A stretch of 64,000 bases of DNA. It comes from Geoalkalibacter halelectricus. GTDB taxonomy: Bacteria; Desulfobacterota; Desulfuromonadia; Desulfuromonadales; Geoalkalibacteraceae. Below, piece by piece: positions 56,616-64,000 of the stretch. The stretch lies in the NCBI RefSeq assembly GCF_025263685.1, contig NZ_CP092109.1, forward strand, positions 3,225,001-3,289,000, read 5' to 3'. The notes beneath the pieces are model-generated. The model was not told the DNA's origin, did not search any database, and saw only the letters and a program-made list of their open reading frames with translations. The number at the start of each line of letters is the position of its first letter. The stretch's first letter is position 1. The position numbers were made by a program, and so were the translations under genes.

Positions 56616-56945
56616 ATGGCAACGAATAAAATGCATGTCAGAAAAAACGACATGGTGATGATAACCACCGGCAAGGATCGGGGCAAGACCGGCAAGGTTC
56701 AGCGCGTGTTTCCCGAAAAGGGGCGGCTGATCGTTGAAAGCCTCAATATCGTCAAGCGCCATACCCGCCCCCGTGCCGGGCAGGGTGGGGGCGGTATCGT
56801 CGAGAAGGAAGCAGCCATTCAGGCTTCCAACGTCATGTTGGTGTGCCCCGGCTGTGCTAAGCCGACCCGCACCGGCAAGCGACTTCTTGATGACGGCAGC
56901 AAGGCGCGGTTCTGCAAAAAATGCAACGAAATTGTGGATAAGTAA
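56616..56945 (+). CDS. rplX: Ribosomal protein L24
   Basis: 109 residues. KOW motif [24 protein letters not shown], then [10 protein letters not shown]-like [11 protein letters not shown]. The C-terminus adds a CPGC...CKKC four-cysteine ribbon (about 78-105), which looks able to bind zinc and is found in some, not all, L24 proteins. It starts 50S assembly. Confidence 0.97.
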   Translation: MATNKMHVRKNDMVMITTGKDRGKTGKVQRVFPEKGRLIVESLNIVKRHTRPRAGQGGGGIVEKEAAIQASNVMLVCPGCAKPTRTGKRLLDDGSKARFCKKCNEIVDK

Positions 56946-56959
56946 GGGAGATTCATTCC

Positions 56960-57499
56960 ATGGCCAGGCTGAAGGAACTGTTCAATACCGAAATTACCCC
57001 TAAGTTGATGAAGGAATTCCAGTACCGTAGTGTCATGGAAGTTCCCCGCGTCGAGAAGGTGGTAATCAACATGGGCCTGGGAGAGGCGATTCAAAATCCC
57101 AAGCTTCTCGAATCGGCCGTGGAGGAACTCACTCGCATGGCCGGACAAAAGGCCGTGATCACCCGCGCCAAAAACTCCATAGCCGGGTTCAAATTGCGCG
57201 AAGATATGCCGATCGGCTGCATGGTAACCCTGCGGCGCGAAAAGGCCTACGAATTTCTTGATCGCCTCATCAACGTCGCTCTGCCGCGCGTTCGTGACTT
57301 CAAGGGCGTCTCACCCAAGGCCTTCGATGGGCGCGGCAACTATACCCTCGGAATTCGGGAGCAGATCATCTTTCCCGAAATCGATATTGATAAAATCGCC
57401 AAAGTGAAAGGCCTCAACGTCACCATCGTGACCTCGGCCCGCTCAGATGAAGAAGCGCGTCAGCTTCTCTCCGAGATGGGAATGCCTTTCAGGAAATAA
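56960..57499 (+). CDS. rplE: Ribosomal protein L5
   Basis: 179 residues ([68 protein letters not shown]). Binds 5S rRNA with L18 and contacts P-site tRNA. GGGAG upstream of ATG 56960. Confidence 0.98.
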   Translation: MARLKELFNTEITPKLMKEFQYRSVMEVPRVEKVVINMGLGEAIQNPKLLESAVEELTRMAGQKAVITRAKNSIAGFKLREDMPIGCMVTLRREKAYEFLDRLINVALPRVRDFKGVSPKAFDGRGNYTLGIREQIIFPEIDIDKIAKVKGLNVTIVTSARSDEEARQLLSEMGMPFRK

Positions 57500-57523
57500 G
57501 CTTTTCGACCATCGGAGGACGTT

Positions 57524-57709
57524 GTGGCTAAGAAATCCATGATGATTAAGGCCGGTAGGCCTAATAAATTTAAAGTGCGTGACTACAATCGCTGCCCCCT
57601 GTGTGGACGGCCGCGCGCTTATTATCGTAAGTTCAAGATGTGCCGAATTTGCCTGCGCAAGATGGCGTCAGAAGGTAAAATCCCCGGCGTCATCAAGTCC
57701 AGCTGGTAA
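57524..57709 (+). CDS. rpsZ: Ribosomal protein S14, short zinc type
   Basis: 61 residues from GTG 57524 (GGAGGA upstream). The short form keeps the zinc motif CPLCGR...CRICLR, unlike the long zinc-free S14. It closes with [11 protein letters not shown]. Lies in the 30S head. Often labelled rpsN type Z. Confidence 0.97.
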   Translation: MAKKSMMIKAGRPNKFKVRDYNRCPLCGRPRAYYRKFKMCRICLRKMASEGKIPGVIKSSW

Positions 57710-57729
57710 GGGCTTCAAGGAGCAATCTC

Positions 57730-58128
57730 ATGTCAATGACCGATCCAATCGCAGATCTTTTGACCCGAATTCGCAATGCCGGGCGCGCCAGGCATCCTAA
57801 ACTCGATTTGCCTTCCTCCAACGTCAAAGTGGCTATTGTCGAGGCGTTGAAGGAACTTGGCTACATCAAAAACTACAAAGTCATTACCGATGACAAGCAG
57901 GGGATTCTGCGCGTCTACCTTAAATATGACGACAGCAACACCCATGTGATTCATGAAATCAAGCGCGTCTCATCTCCCGGTCGCCGTGTTTATGTGGGCA
58001 ACGAAAAAATTCCCCGTGTAAAGAACGGTCTGGGCGCTGCGATTATCTCGACCTCCCAAGGGGTGCTTAGCGATTCTGCCGCCCGTGAGGCGAAAATCGG
58101 TGGCGAACTCATCTGTACTATCTGGTAG
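57730..58128 (+). CDS. rpsH: Ribosomal protein S8
   Basis: 132 residues ([20 protein letters not shown]; ending [22 protein letters not shown]). ATG 57730 and 57736 are both possible; AAGGAG favours the first. In E. coli S8 represses the spc operon by binding near rplE. Confidence 0.97.
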   Translation: MSMTDPIADLLTRIRNAGRARHPKLDLPSSNVKVAIVEALKELGYIKNYKVITDDKQGILRVYLKYDDSNTHVIHEIKRVSSPGRRVYVGNEKIPRVKNGLGAAIISTSQGVLSDSAAREAKIGGELICTIW

Positions 58129-58151
58129 GGGAAATTAAGGAGTCGAATGCC

Positions 58152-58691
58152 ATGTCACGGATTGGGAAACTGCCTGTCCAGATTCCGGCTGGAGTCAAGG
58201 TCGCTTTGGATGGATGCAATATCAGTGTGCAGGGCCCCAAGGGGCGCCTGAGCCGGAGCCTTCCGGCTGATGTCAACATCGTTGTCGAGGGAGAGACCAT
58301 TCACGTCAAGTCTCTCAGCGCCGAGGCCAAGGATCGCTCCATGCAGGGGTTGACCCGCACGCTGATCGCCAACATGGTCGATGGCGTGACCAAGGGTTTC
58401 GAGCGGGTACTGGAGATCAACGGCGTCGGTTACCGCGCCGATGTGAAGGGTACTGTCCTTAATCTTGCCCTCGGCTACTCGCACCCCATCGAATACAATC
58501 TTCCTGAGGGCATCTCCGCGGAAGTCGAAAAGCAGACTAAAATCACCGTTCGTGGTGTCGACAAGGAACTTGTCGGTGCGACAGCGGCAAAGATCCGCTC
58601 CTTCCGGCGTCCCGAGCCCTATCGCGGCAAGGGGATTAAATATGCTGAGGAGCATATTGTCCGTAAGGCCGGTAAGACCGGGAAGAAATAA
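58152..58691 (+). CDS. rplF: Ribosomal protein L6
   Basis: 179 residues, two similar alpha/beta domains ([44 protein letters not shown]). Close to the factor-binding site of the 50S subunit. AAGGAG upstream of ATG 58152. Confidence 0.98.
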   Translation: MSRIGKLPVQIPAGVKVALDGCNISVQGPKGRLSRSLPADVNIVVEGETIHVKSLSAEAKDRSMQGLTRTLIANMVDGVTKGFERVLEINGVGYRADVKGTVLNLALGYSHPIEYNLPEGISAEVEKQTKITVRGVDKELVGATAAKIRSFRRPEPYRGKGIKYAEEHIVRKAGKTGKK

Positions 58692-58732
58692 TCGAACGTC
58701 ATGCTAGACCTTTACGTCCAAGGAGACAGGTT

Positions 58733-59101
58733 GTGAACGTCGCACAGCAAAGAAGAAAGGCACGGCTCAAGCGCAAGGATCGCGTGCGCCGTAAGGTGGT
58801 CGGTGTTCCCGGGCGGCCCCGACTCTGCGTTTTTCGCAGCGCCAAGCATATTTATGCCCAAATCATCGAAGATACTAGCGGAACCACCCTTGCTGCGGTG
58901 TCGACCTTGAATAAGGATGTGGTTGCGGATCAGGAGGCCACGGGCAACGTCGAGGCTGCCAAGCTCATCGGCAAGGCCATCGCTCAAAAGGCTCTTGAGA
59001 AAGACATCAAGGAAGTGGTTTTTGACAGGAACGGTTTTCTCTATCACGGCCGCGTCAAGGCTCTCGCGGACAGTGCTCGGGAAGCCGGTCTTGTTTTTTA
59101 A
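58733..59101 (+). CDS. rplR: Ribosomal protein L18
   Basis: 122 residues from GTG 58733 (AAGGAGA upstream). Start [15 protein letters not shown], then [18 protein letters not shown], end [24 protein letters not shown]. Carries 5S rRNA into the 50S subunit with L5. Confidence 0.97.
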   Translation: MNVAQQRRKARLKRKDRVRRKVVGVPGRPRLCVFRSAKHIYAQIIEDTSGTTLAAVSTLNKDVVADQEATGNVEAAKLIGKAIAQKALEKDIKEVVFDRNGFLYHGRVKALADSAREAGLVF

Positions 59102-59116
59102 AAAAGGAGAACGCCC

Positions 59117-59614
59117 TTGCAACGCATTGATGTGAACGAATTGAATCTCACCGACAGGGTCATCCATATCAACCGCAATGCCAAAGTGGTTAAAGGCGGC
59201 CGGCGCTTTAGTTTTTCGGCTCTGGTGGTGGTTGGTGACGGTCAGGGCTACGTCGGCGTCGGCCTGGGTAAGGCCAAGGAGGTTCCCGAGGCTATTCGCA
59301 AAGGGGTCGAGCGCGCTAAAAAGGATTTGATTCGCGTGCCCATGGCTGATGGGACGATCCCCTTCGATGTCATCGGCAAGTTCGGTGCCGGTAAGGTTCT
59401 GCTCAAGCCCGCCTCCGCCGGTACCGGTGTTATTGCTGGTGGGGCGGCTCGCGCTATTCTTGAGGCGGCTGGGGTGGAAAACGTGCTCTCCAAATGCCTT
59501 GGCTCGAACAATCCTCATAATGTGGTCAAGGCCACCATTAATGCTCTGTCGCAACTCAAGAGTGCCGAGGTGATTCTCGCCCGGCGCGGCGTGAGCATGG
59601 AAGAATCCGCCTGA
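59117..59614 (+). CDS. rpsE: Ribosomal protein S5
   Basis: 165 residues from TTG 59117 (AAGGAGAA upstream). Double-stranded RNA-binding fold: [43 protein letters not shown], then [17 protein letters not shown]. Accuracy protein and part of the mRNA entry site. Confidence 0.97.
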   Translation: MQRIDVNELNLTDRVIHINRNAKVVKGGRRFSFSALVVVGDGQGYVGVGLGKAKEVPEAIRKGVERAKKDLIRVPMADGTIPFDVIGKFGAGKVLLKPASAGTGVIAGGAARAILEAAGVENVLSKCLGSNNPHNVVKATINALSQLKSAEVILARRGVSMEESA

Positions 59615-59635
59615 TAAGTGAGAGAGAGGGTTATA

Positions 59636-59815
59636 ATGGCTGGCGAACTTAGAATAACGCTGAAGCGAAGCGGCATCGGCCGCAAGCAATACTTTACCAA
59701 GGTGCTCCAAGGTCTGGGCCTGACACGCCTTAACCAAACTGTCGTGCGTAAGGACACCCCGGAAATCCGCGGCATGATCAATAAAGTCTCCCACATGGTC
59801 GTGGTGGAAGAATAG
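59636..59815 (+). CDS. rpmD: Ribosomal protein L30
   Basis: 59 residues from ATG 59636 (GAGAGGG upstream); an in-frame GTG six codons earlier is unlikely. LRITLKRSGIGRKQYFTKVLQGLGL, then MINKVSHMVVVEE. Found in about the expected place between S5 and L15. Confidence 0.96.
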   Translation: MAGELRITLKRSGIGRKQYFTKVLQGLGLTRLNQTVVRKDTPEIRGMINKVSHMVVVEE

Positions 59816-59833
59816 ATCGAGGACAATAAAGAC

Positions 59834-60274
59834 ATGAATCTGAGTGAATTGCGGCCCGCATTGGGCTCTACGAAAGACCGCAAGAGAATCGGGCGTGGCA
59901 CCGGCTCCGGTACGGGCAAAACCGCCGGCAAGGGACACAAGGGCCAAAATGCCCGTTCCGGTGGTGGCGTGAAGGCCGGTTTCGAAGGTGGACAAATGCC
60001 GCTTCAGAGGCGCCTTCCCAAGCGCGGATTCACCCCGCTGAAGAAGAAGGTTTACTCTTTGGTCAACCTCGGCCAGCTCGAAGGTTTCGCCGCCGGACAA
60101 ATCGTTGATGGCGAGGCGCTTATCCAAGCTGGTCTCATCAAGCGTGTGGGGGACGGCATCAAGGTTCTCGGCGAAGGTGACCTGACCAAGGCTTTGACCG
60201 TAAAGGCGCATAAATTCAGCAAGTCGGCTCTGGAGAAAATCGCGGCAGCCGGCGGCACAGCCGAGGTGATTTAA
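59834..60274 (+). CDS. rplO: Ribosomal protein L15
   Basis: 146 residues. Gly-rich extended N-terminus ([23 protein letters not shown]...[23 protein letters not shown]) that threads into 23S rRNA, then a globular end with [15 protein letters not shown]. The stop lies one base before the secY start. Confidence 0.97.
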   Translation: MNLSELRPALGSTKDRKRIGRGTGSGTGKTAGKGHKGQNARSGGGVKAGFEGGQMPLQRRLPKRGFTPLKKKVYSLVNLGQLEGFAAGQIVDGEALIQAGLIKRVGDGIKVLGEGDLTKALTVKAHKFSKSALEKIAAAGGTAEVI

Positions 60275-60275
60275 A

Positions 60276-61586
60276 TTGTTTGCGAGCTTGCAGAATATCT
60301 TCAGCATCCCCGAGCTGCGGCGCCGTATTCTCTTTACGCTTGGAGTTCTCGTTGTCTACCGGGTCGGATGTCATATTCCCATCCCGGGGATCGACGCCCA
60401 GGTTCTTGCGGGATTTTTTGAGGGGACCGAAGGCACTCTGCTGGGCCTGGTGAGTGCTTTCACCGGTGGTGCCTTGGAGCGGATGACAGTTTTCGCTCTG
60501 GGGATTATGCCCTATATCAGTGCCTCGATTATTTTGCAGCTTCTTAAGGTTGTTTACGAGCCGATCGAAAAGCTCTCCAAGGAGGGCGAGGCAGGCCAAA
60601 AGAAGATTACTCAGTACACCCGATACGGAACCATTGTGCTTTCCGTGATCCAAGGCACCGGGATCGCCATCGGCCTGCAGACCATGCGTGGGCCTGCCGG
60701 GGAGTTGGTTGTCTCTTATCCGGGTACCGGATTTGTGCTTCTCACGGTGCTTACCCTGACCGCCGGCACGGCTTTTATCATGTGGTTGGGCGAGCAGATT
60801 ACGGAGCGCGGTATCGGCAACGGCATCTCGTTGATCATTTTTGCCGGGATCGTCGCCATGATCCCCACGGCTCTGATCAATACCCTGAGATTGTTGCGCA
60901 CAGGGGCGCTATCGCCCATGGCTATGATTTTTATCGCCGTACTCATGATTGTTGTGGTCTGGGCTATTGTCTTCATGGAACGTGGTCAGCGACGCGTTCC
61001 CATTCATTATGCGCGTCGGGTCGTGGGGATGCGTAATTATGGGGGCCAATCAAGCCACCTGCCTCTCAAGGTCAATATGAGTGGGGTCATTCCGCCGATC
61101 TTTGCCAGTTCGATCATCATGTTTCCGGCCACGGTCGCAAGTCTGGTTGATCTGCCCTGGGTCCAAAGGGTCGCCTCGGTCATGAGCCCGGACCATCTCA
61201 TCTACAATATTTTTTATGTTGCATTTATCATCTTCTTTTGCTATTTCTACACGGCTGTTACGTTTAACCCGGTAGATGTTGCCGAAAACGTGAAGAAGCA
61301 GGGCGGGTATGTTCCCGGCATTCGGCCTGGCAAGGAGACATCCGATTTCCTTGACACGGTGTTGTCGCGACTAACCTTCGCTGGTGCTATTTACGTGTCC
61401 GCGGTTTGTGTGTTGCCGACCATCCTGATCGGTCAGTTCAATGTTCCCTTCTTTTTTGGGGGCACCTCCTTGCTGATCGTTGTCGCTGTTGGTCTGGACA
61501 CTGCCTCTCAAATCGAAGCTCACCTTGTCAGTCGCTCCTACGAGGGATTCATGAAGGGTGTTACGCTCAAGGGCCGCCAAGGGTAG
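60276..61586 (+). CDS. secY: Preprotein translocase subunit SecY
   Basis: 436 residues, ten membrane helices. TTG 60276 starts one base after rplO, so translation is coupled. Motifs: HIPIPGID, GIMPYISASIILQLL (plug and helix 2), SLIIFAGIV in helix 5, the cytoplasmic loop RRVPIHYARR and the tail region FSGGTSLLI-like FFGGTSLLIVVAVGLD. It forms the protein-conducting channel with SecE; secF of the same machinery is at 25237 with no secD. Confidence 0.98.
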   Translation: MFASLQNIFSIPELRRRILFTLGVLVVYRVGCHIPIPGIDAQVLAGFFEGTEGTLLGLVSAFTGGALERMTVFALGIMPYISASIILQLLKVVYEPIEKLSKEGEAGQKKITQYTRYGTIVLSVIQGTGIAIGLQTMRGPAGELVVSYPGTGFVLLTVLTLTAGTAFIMWLGEQITERGIGNGISLIIFAGIVAMIPTALINTLRLLRTGALSPMAMIFIAVLMIVVVWAIVFMERGQRRVPIHYARRVVGMRNYGGQSSHLPLKVNMSGVIPPIFASSIIMFPATVASLVDLPWVQRVASVMSPDHLIYNIFYVAFIIFFCYFYTAVTFNPVDVAENVKKQGGYVPGIRPGKETSDFLDTVLSRLTFAGAIYVSAVCVLPTILIGQFNVPFFFGGTSLLIVVAVGLDTASQIEAHLVSRSYEGFMKGVTLKGRQG

Positions 61587-61604
61587 GCCGCAGGGGGTAT
61601 TGTT

Positions 61605-62249
61605 GTGAAGTTGATTCTGTTGGGGCCTCCTGGTGCGGGCAAGGGCACTCAGGCCAAGATGTTAACGGAGCGTTTTGGGATTCCGCAGATCTCCACCGGT
61701 GATATTTTGCGCGCCGCCGTTGCGGCGGGCACTGAGATGGGGCTTAAGGCAAAATCCTATATGGATCGTGGTGCTCTGGTCCCTGACGAAGTGGTCATCG
61801 GCATAGTTCGGGATCGCCTTCAGGAGCCTGACTGCGATAAGGGGTTCATCCTCGATGGCTTCCCGCGCACGGTTCCGCAAGCTGACGCTCTTGGCAAGGA
61901 ACTCTCTGCCATGGGCAAGGCCCTGGATGCGGTGGTGTCCCTCACGGTGGACGAGGAGGCCCTGGTTGAGCGGTTGACCGGTCGGCGCACCTGTTCCGGT
62001 TGCGGACGCGGTTTTCATGTTCAGTTCGATCCTCCAGCGGTTGCAAGCGTCTGCGATGGCTGTGGGGGCGCTTTGGTTCAACGCGACGACGATCGCGAAG
62101 AGACAATCCGCAACCGTCTCAAGGTTTATGGCGAGCAGACCGCGCCGCTCATTGATTACTATCGGGGCAAGGGTGTGCTGAAAGAGGTTGACGGAATGGC
62201 GGGTATCGCCGAAGTGCAGTCGAGTATTCTCGGGCTGGTGCGGACATAG
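61605..62249 (+). CDS. adk: Adenylate kinase
   Basis: 214 residues from GTG 61605. P-loop GPPGAGKGTQAK, AMP-binding STGDILRAAV and DGFPRTVPQA, and a LID domain (about 125-162) with four cysteines CSGC...CDGC, which predicts a structural zinc as in Gram-positive enzymes. Makes 2 ADP from ATP and AMP. secY-adk-map is a conserved order. Confidence 0.97.
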   Translation: MKLILLGPPGAGKGTQAKMLTERFGIPQISTGDILRAAVAAGTEMGLKAKSYMDRGALVPDEVVIGIVRDRLQEPDCDKGFILDGFPRTVPQADALGKELSAMGKALDAVVSLTVDEEALVERLTGRRTCSGCGRGFHVQFDPPAVASVCDGCGGALVQRDDDREETIRNRLKVYGEQTAPLIDYYRGKGVLKEVDGMAGIAEVQSSILGLVRT

Positions 62250-62253
62250 TGGC

Positions 62254-63000
62254 GTGATTCCGCTGAAGTCCCCCCAGGATCTGGCCGGCATGCGGCGGTC
62301 AGGTCAAGTCGTCGCCGAGGTTCTTGCTCTTCTAAAGGAAATGGTCAGGCCTGGTTTAACAACGCTTGAGCTTGATCGGGTTGCCGAAAGGGAATGTAAG
62401 AAAAGGAAGGCGCGCCCCGCATTCAAGGGGTATGGCGGTTTTCCTTTTACTATTTGCGCTTCGCCCAACGATAAGGTTGTTCACGGCTTTCCAACGGCCG
62501 ATCCCTTGGTTGAGGGGGATATTCTGAGTGTCGACTTTGGCGTTGAGCTCGATGGCTTTTACGGCGACGCAGCGATTACCGTTGCCGTGGGCAGCATCGA
62601 TCCTCACCGCGTGCGGCTTTTGCAGGTGACGGAAAAATCCTTAGAACTCGCCATTGCCCAAGCGCGGGTCGGCGGTCGCCTGTCGGATATCTCGCATGCG
62701 GTTCAGGATTTTGTGGAAGGGCAGGGCTTCAGCGTGGTGCGCGAGTTTGTCGGTCACGGCATTGGGCGCCAGCTCCATGAGTCGCCCCAGCTCCCCAATT
62801 TCGGTCCCCCCGGACAGGGGCCGCGCATCAAGGCCGGCATGACGCTTGCCATCGAGCCGATGATCAATCTCGGCGGCCCAGGTGTAAAACTTCTGGCGGA
62901 TGGGTGGACCGCGGTGACCGCGGATGGGCTACCTTCGGCTCATTTTGAGCACACGGTGGCGGTTACGGAGAATGGAGCCGAGATCCTTACCCGGCTCTAA
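62254..63000 (+). CDS. map: Methionine aminopeptidase, type I
   Basis: 248 residues from GTG 62254, chosen because it gives the family start (IPLKSPQDLAGMRRSG) and lies 4 bases after adk; the frame is open into adk. Metal ligands: Asp in SVDFGVELDG and FYGDAAIT, His in VGHGIGRQLHE, Glu in LAIEPMI, and Glu near HFEHTVAVTE. It removes the initiator Met from new proteins. Confidence 0.96.
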   Translation: MIPLKSPQDLAGMRRSGQVVAEVLALLKEMVRPGLTTLELDRVAERECKKRKARPAFKGYGGFPFTICASPNDKVVHGFPTADPLVEGDILSVDFGVELDGFYGDAAITVAVGSIDPHRVRLLQVTEKSLELAIAQARVGGRLSDISHAVQDFVEGQGFSVVREFVGHGIGRQLHESPQLPNFGPPGQGPRIKAGMTLAIEPMINLGGPGVKLLADGWTAVTADGLPSAHFEHTVAVTENGAEILTRL

Positions 63001-63069
63001 CCTTTGGCTGCTTAGCTTGTGCGTAGCTGAGAATATGGTTAAAACTCTACTAAGTTAAGGACGAAGGAC

Positions 63070-63183
63070 ATGAAAGTTCGAGCTTCGGTGAAGCGCATGT
63101 GCGACAAGTGCAAGGTGATTCGGCGCCAAGGCATCATCCGTGTCATCTGCGAAAATCCTAAGCACAAACAGAGACAAGGTTAA
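63070..63183 (+). CDS. rpmJ: Ribosomal protein L36
   Basis: 37 residues ([20 protein letters not shown], then the [15 protein letters not shown] end). Zinc ligands Cys-x2-Cys, Cys and His are all present (C+ form), unlike the L33 here. ATG 63070 has AAGGA upstream. Sits between map and rpsM, the usual place. Confidence 0.97.
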   Translation: MKVRASVKRMCDKCKVIRRQGIIRVICENPKHKQRQG

Positions 63184-63203
63184 CGGATCAGGAGGGTCGA
63201 ACA

Positions 63204-63572
63204 TTGGCACGTATTGCTGGAATAGATTTGCCCCGCAACAAGCGGATGGAGGTCGCTCTGACCTACATTTTCGGGATTGGCAGGACTCTTGCCAACGAAA
63301 TTCTTTCCAAGGCCGGAGTCAGTCCCGACACGCGCTCCGATGACCTTGCCGAGGCCGAAGTCGCTAAAATTCGCGAGATCATCGACCGGGAATACCGGGT
63401 CGAAGGCGATCTGCGCCGCGAGGTGACCATGAACATCAAGCGTCTCATGGATCTCGGTTGTTATCGTGGGCTGCGGCATCGCCGGGGACTGCCCGCGCGC
63501 GGCCAGCGAACCAAGACCAACGCCCGGACACGCAAGGGGCCCCGTAAGACGGTCGCCGGTAAGAAGAAATAA
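63204..63572 (+). CDS. rpsM: Ribosomal protein S13
   Basis: 122 residues from TTG 63204 (AGGAGG upstream). [25 protein letters not shown], then [28 protein letters not shown]. Its tail contacts P-site tRNA and it bridges to L5. First gene of the alpha-type group. Confidence 0.98.
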   Translation: MARIAGIDLPRNKRMEVALTYIFGIGRTLANEILSKAGVSPDTRSDDLAEAEVAKIREIIDREYRVEGDLRREVTMNIKRLMDLGCYRGLRHRRGLPARGQRTKTNARTRKGPRKTVAGKKK

Positions 63573-63583
63573 TTGGAGGAACC

Positions 63584-63979
63584 ATGGCTAAGCCGGGTAA
63601 GAAAACCGTAAAGAAGAAGCAGGAAAAGAAGAATATCGCTAAAGGGGTCGCGCATATTCAGGCCACCTTTAACAATACCATCATCACCATCACCGATATG
63701 GCGGGCAACGTCGTCTCTTGGGCGACTGCTGGTGGGATGGGCTTCAAGGGGTCGCGGAAGAGTACGCCTTTCGCCGCGCAGATCGCTGCTGAAACCGCTG
63801 CGAAAAAGGCTCAGGAACACGGCATGCGCACGGTTGAAGTTTACGTGAAGGGTCCCGGCTCCGGTCGTGAATCCGCAGTGCGGGCTCTGCAGGCCGCCGG
63901 ATTCAGCGTTGCGCTGATCAAGGACGTGACGCCGATTCCCCATAACGGGTGCCGTCCCCCCAAACGTAGAAGAGTTTAA
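63584..63979 (+). CDS. rpsK: Ribosomal protein S11
   Basis: 131 residues. A Lys-rich start, then [40 protein letters not shown] and the end [18 protein letters not shown]. Part of the 30S platform. GGAGGA upstream of ATG 63584. AAGGAGG at 63985-63991 is the ribosome site of the next gene, expected to be rpsD, beyond the window. Confidence 0.98.
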   Translation: MAKPGKKTVKKKQEKKNIAKGVAHIQATFNNTIITITDMAGNVVSWATAGGMGFKGSRKSTPFAAQIAAETAAKKAQEHGMRTVEVYVKGPGSGRESAVRALQAAGFSVALIKDVTPIPHNGCRPPKRRRV

Positions 63980-64000
63980 TCTCAGAAGGAGGAAGAACCT

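Overview
This window looks like a chromosomal piece of a Desulfuromonadia-type bacterium (a relative of Geobacter, Desulfuromonas or Geoalkalibacter). The reasons are a GC-rich sequence, a 31-heme c-type cytochrome, a tungsten-type aldehyde:ferredoxin oxidoreductase, several iron-dependent alcohol dehydrogenases, many PAS/GAF sensor proteins, and a beta/str/S10/spc ribosomal supercluster that starts with the tRNA order Thr-Tyr-Gly-Thr followed by tuf. The assignment is inferred from gene content only.

Region 1 (1-8.6 kb) handles alcohol and aldehyde oxidation. An Fe-alcohol dehydrogenase is followed by a sensor histidine kinase that runs off the left edge. A small ribbon-helix-helix gene and a perfect 24-bp inverted repeat lie upstream of that pair. 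A second Fe-alcohol dehydrogenase sits behind a good sigma-54 (-24/-12) promoter. Next come a Moco/Tuco-type riboswitch, an aldehyde:ferredoxin oxidoreductase and a tungstate-type ABC permease/ATPase pair. Together they suggest an alcohol -> aldehyde -> acid route with cofactor-sensing control. Two dispersed palindromic repeats lie here.

Region 2 (8.7-25 kb) is a mixed set of regulatory and housekeeping genes. It holds a 1272-residue CheB-CheR-PAS-kinase-receiver fusion, an ABC-F ATPase preceded by an apparent attenuator with a short leader ORF, and an RRM RNA-binding protein. A DndA-like cysteine desulfurase is co-transcribed with two tandem paralogous small proteins and is divergent from a LysR regulator. 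After these come an MscS channel, a third Fe-alcohol dehydrogenase overlapping a PAS-GAF-PP2C phosphatase, an SLC13/TrkA-C transporter and a PabC-like PLP enzyme.

Region 3 (25-32.9 kb) holds a TPR-protein remnant, secF without secD, about 1.3 kb of decayed mobile DNA (an IS3-type orfA scar joined to a group II intron 3' end), the 31-heme cytochrome with two C-terminal F5/8C domains, and rlmKL.

Region 4 (33-64 kb) is the translation/transcription supercluster, all on the + strand: tRNA Thr-Tyr-Gly-Thr, tuf, rpmG, tRNA-Trp, secE, nusG, rplKAJL, rpoBC, rpsL, rpsG, fusA, a second tuf, then S10-spc-alpha genes through rpsK, with secY, adk, map and rpmJ inside. The window ends on the Shine-Dalgarno sequence of the next gene. 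Internal terminators after rpmG and rpoC, an L10-type leader, and a promoter with an 8-G run before rpsL mark likely transcript boundaries.
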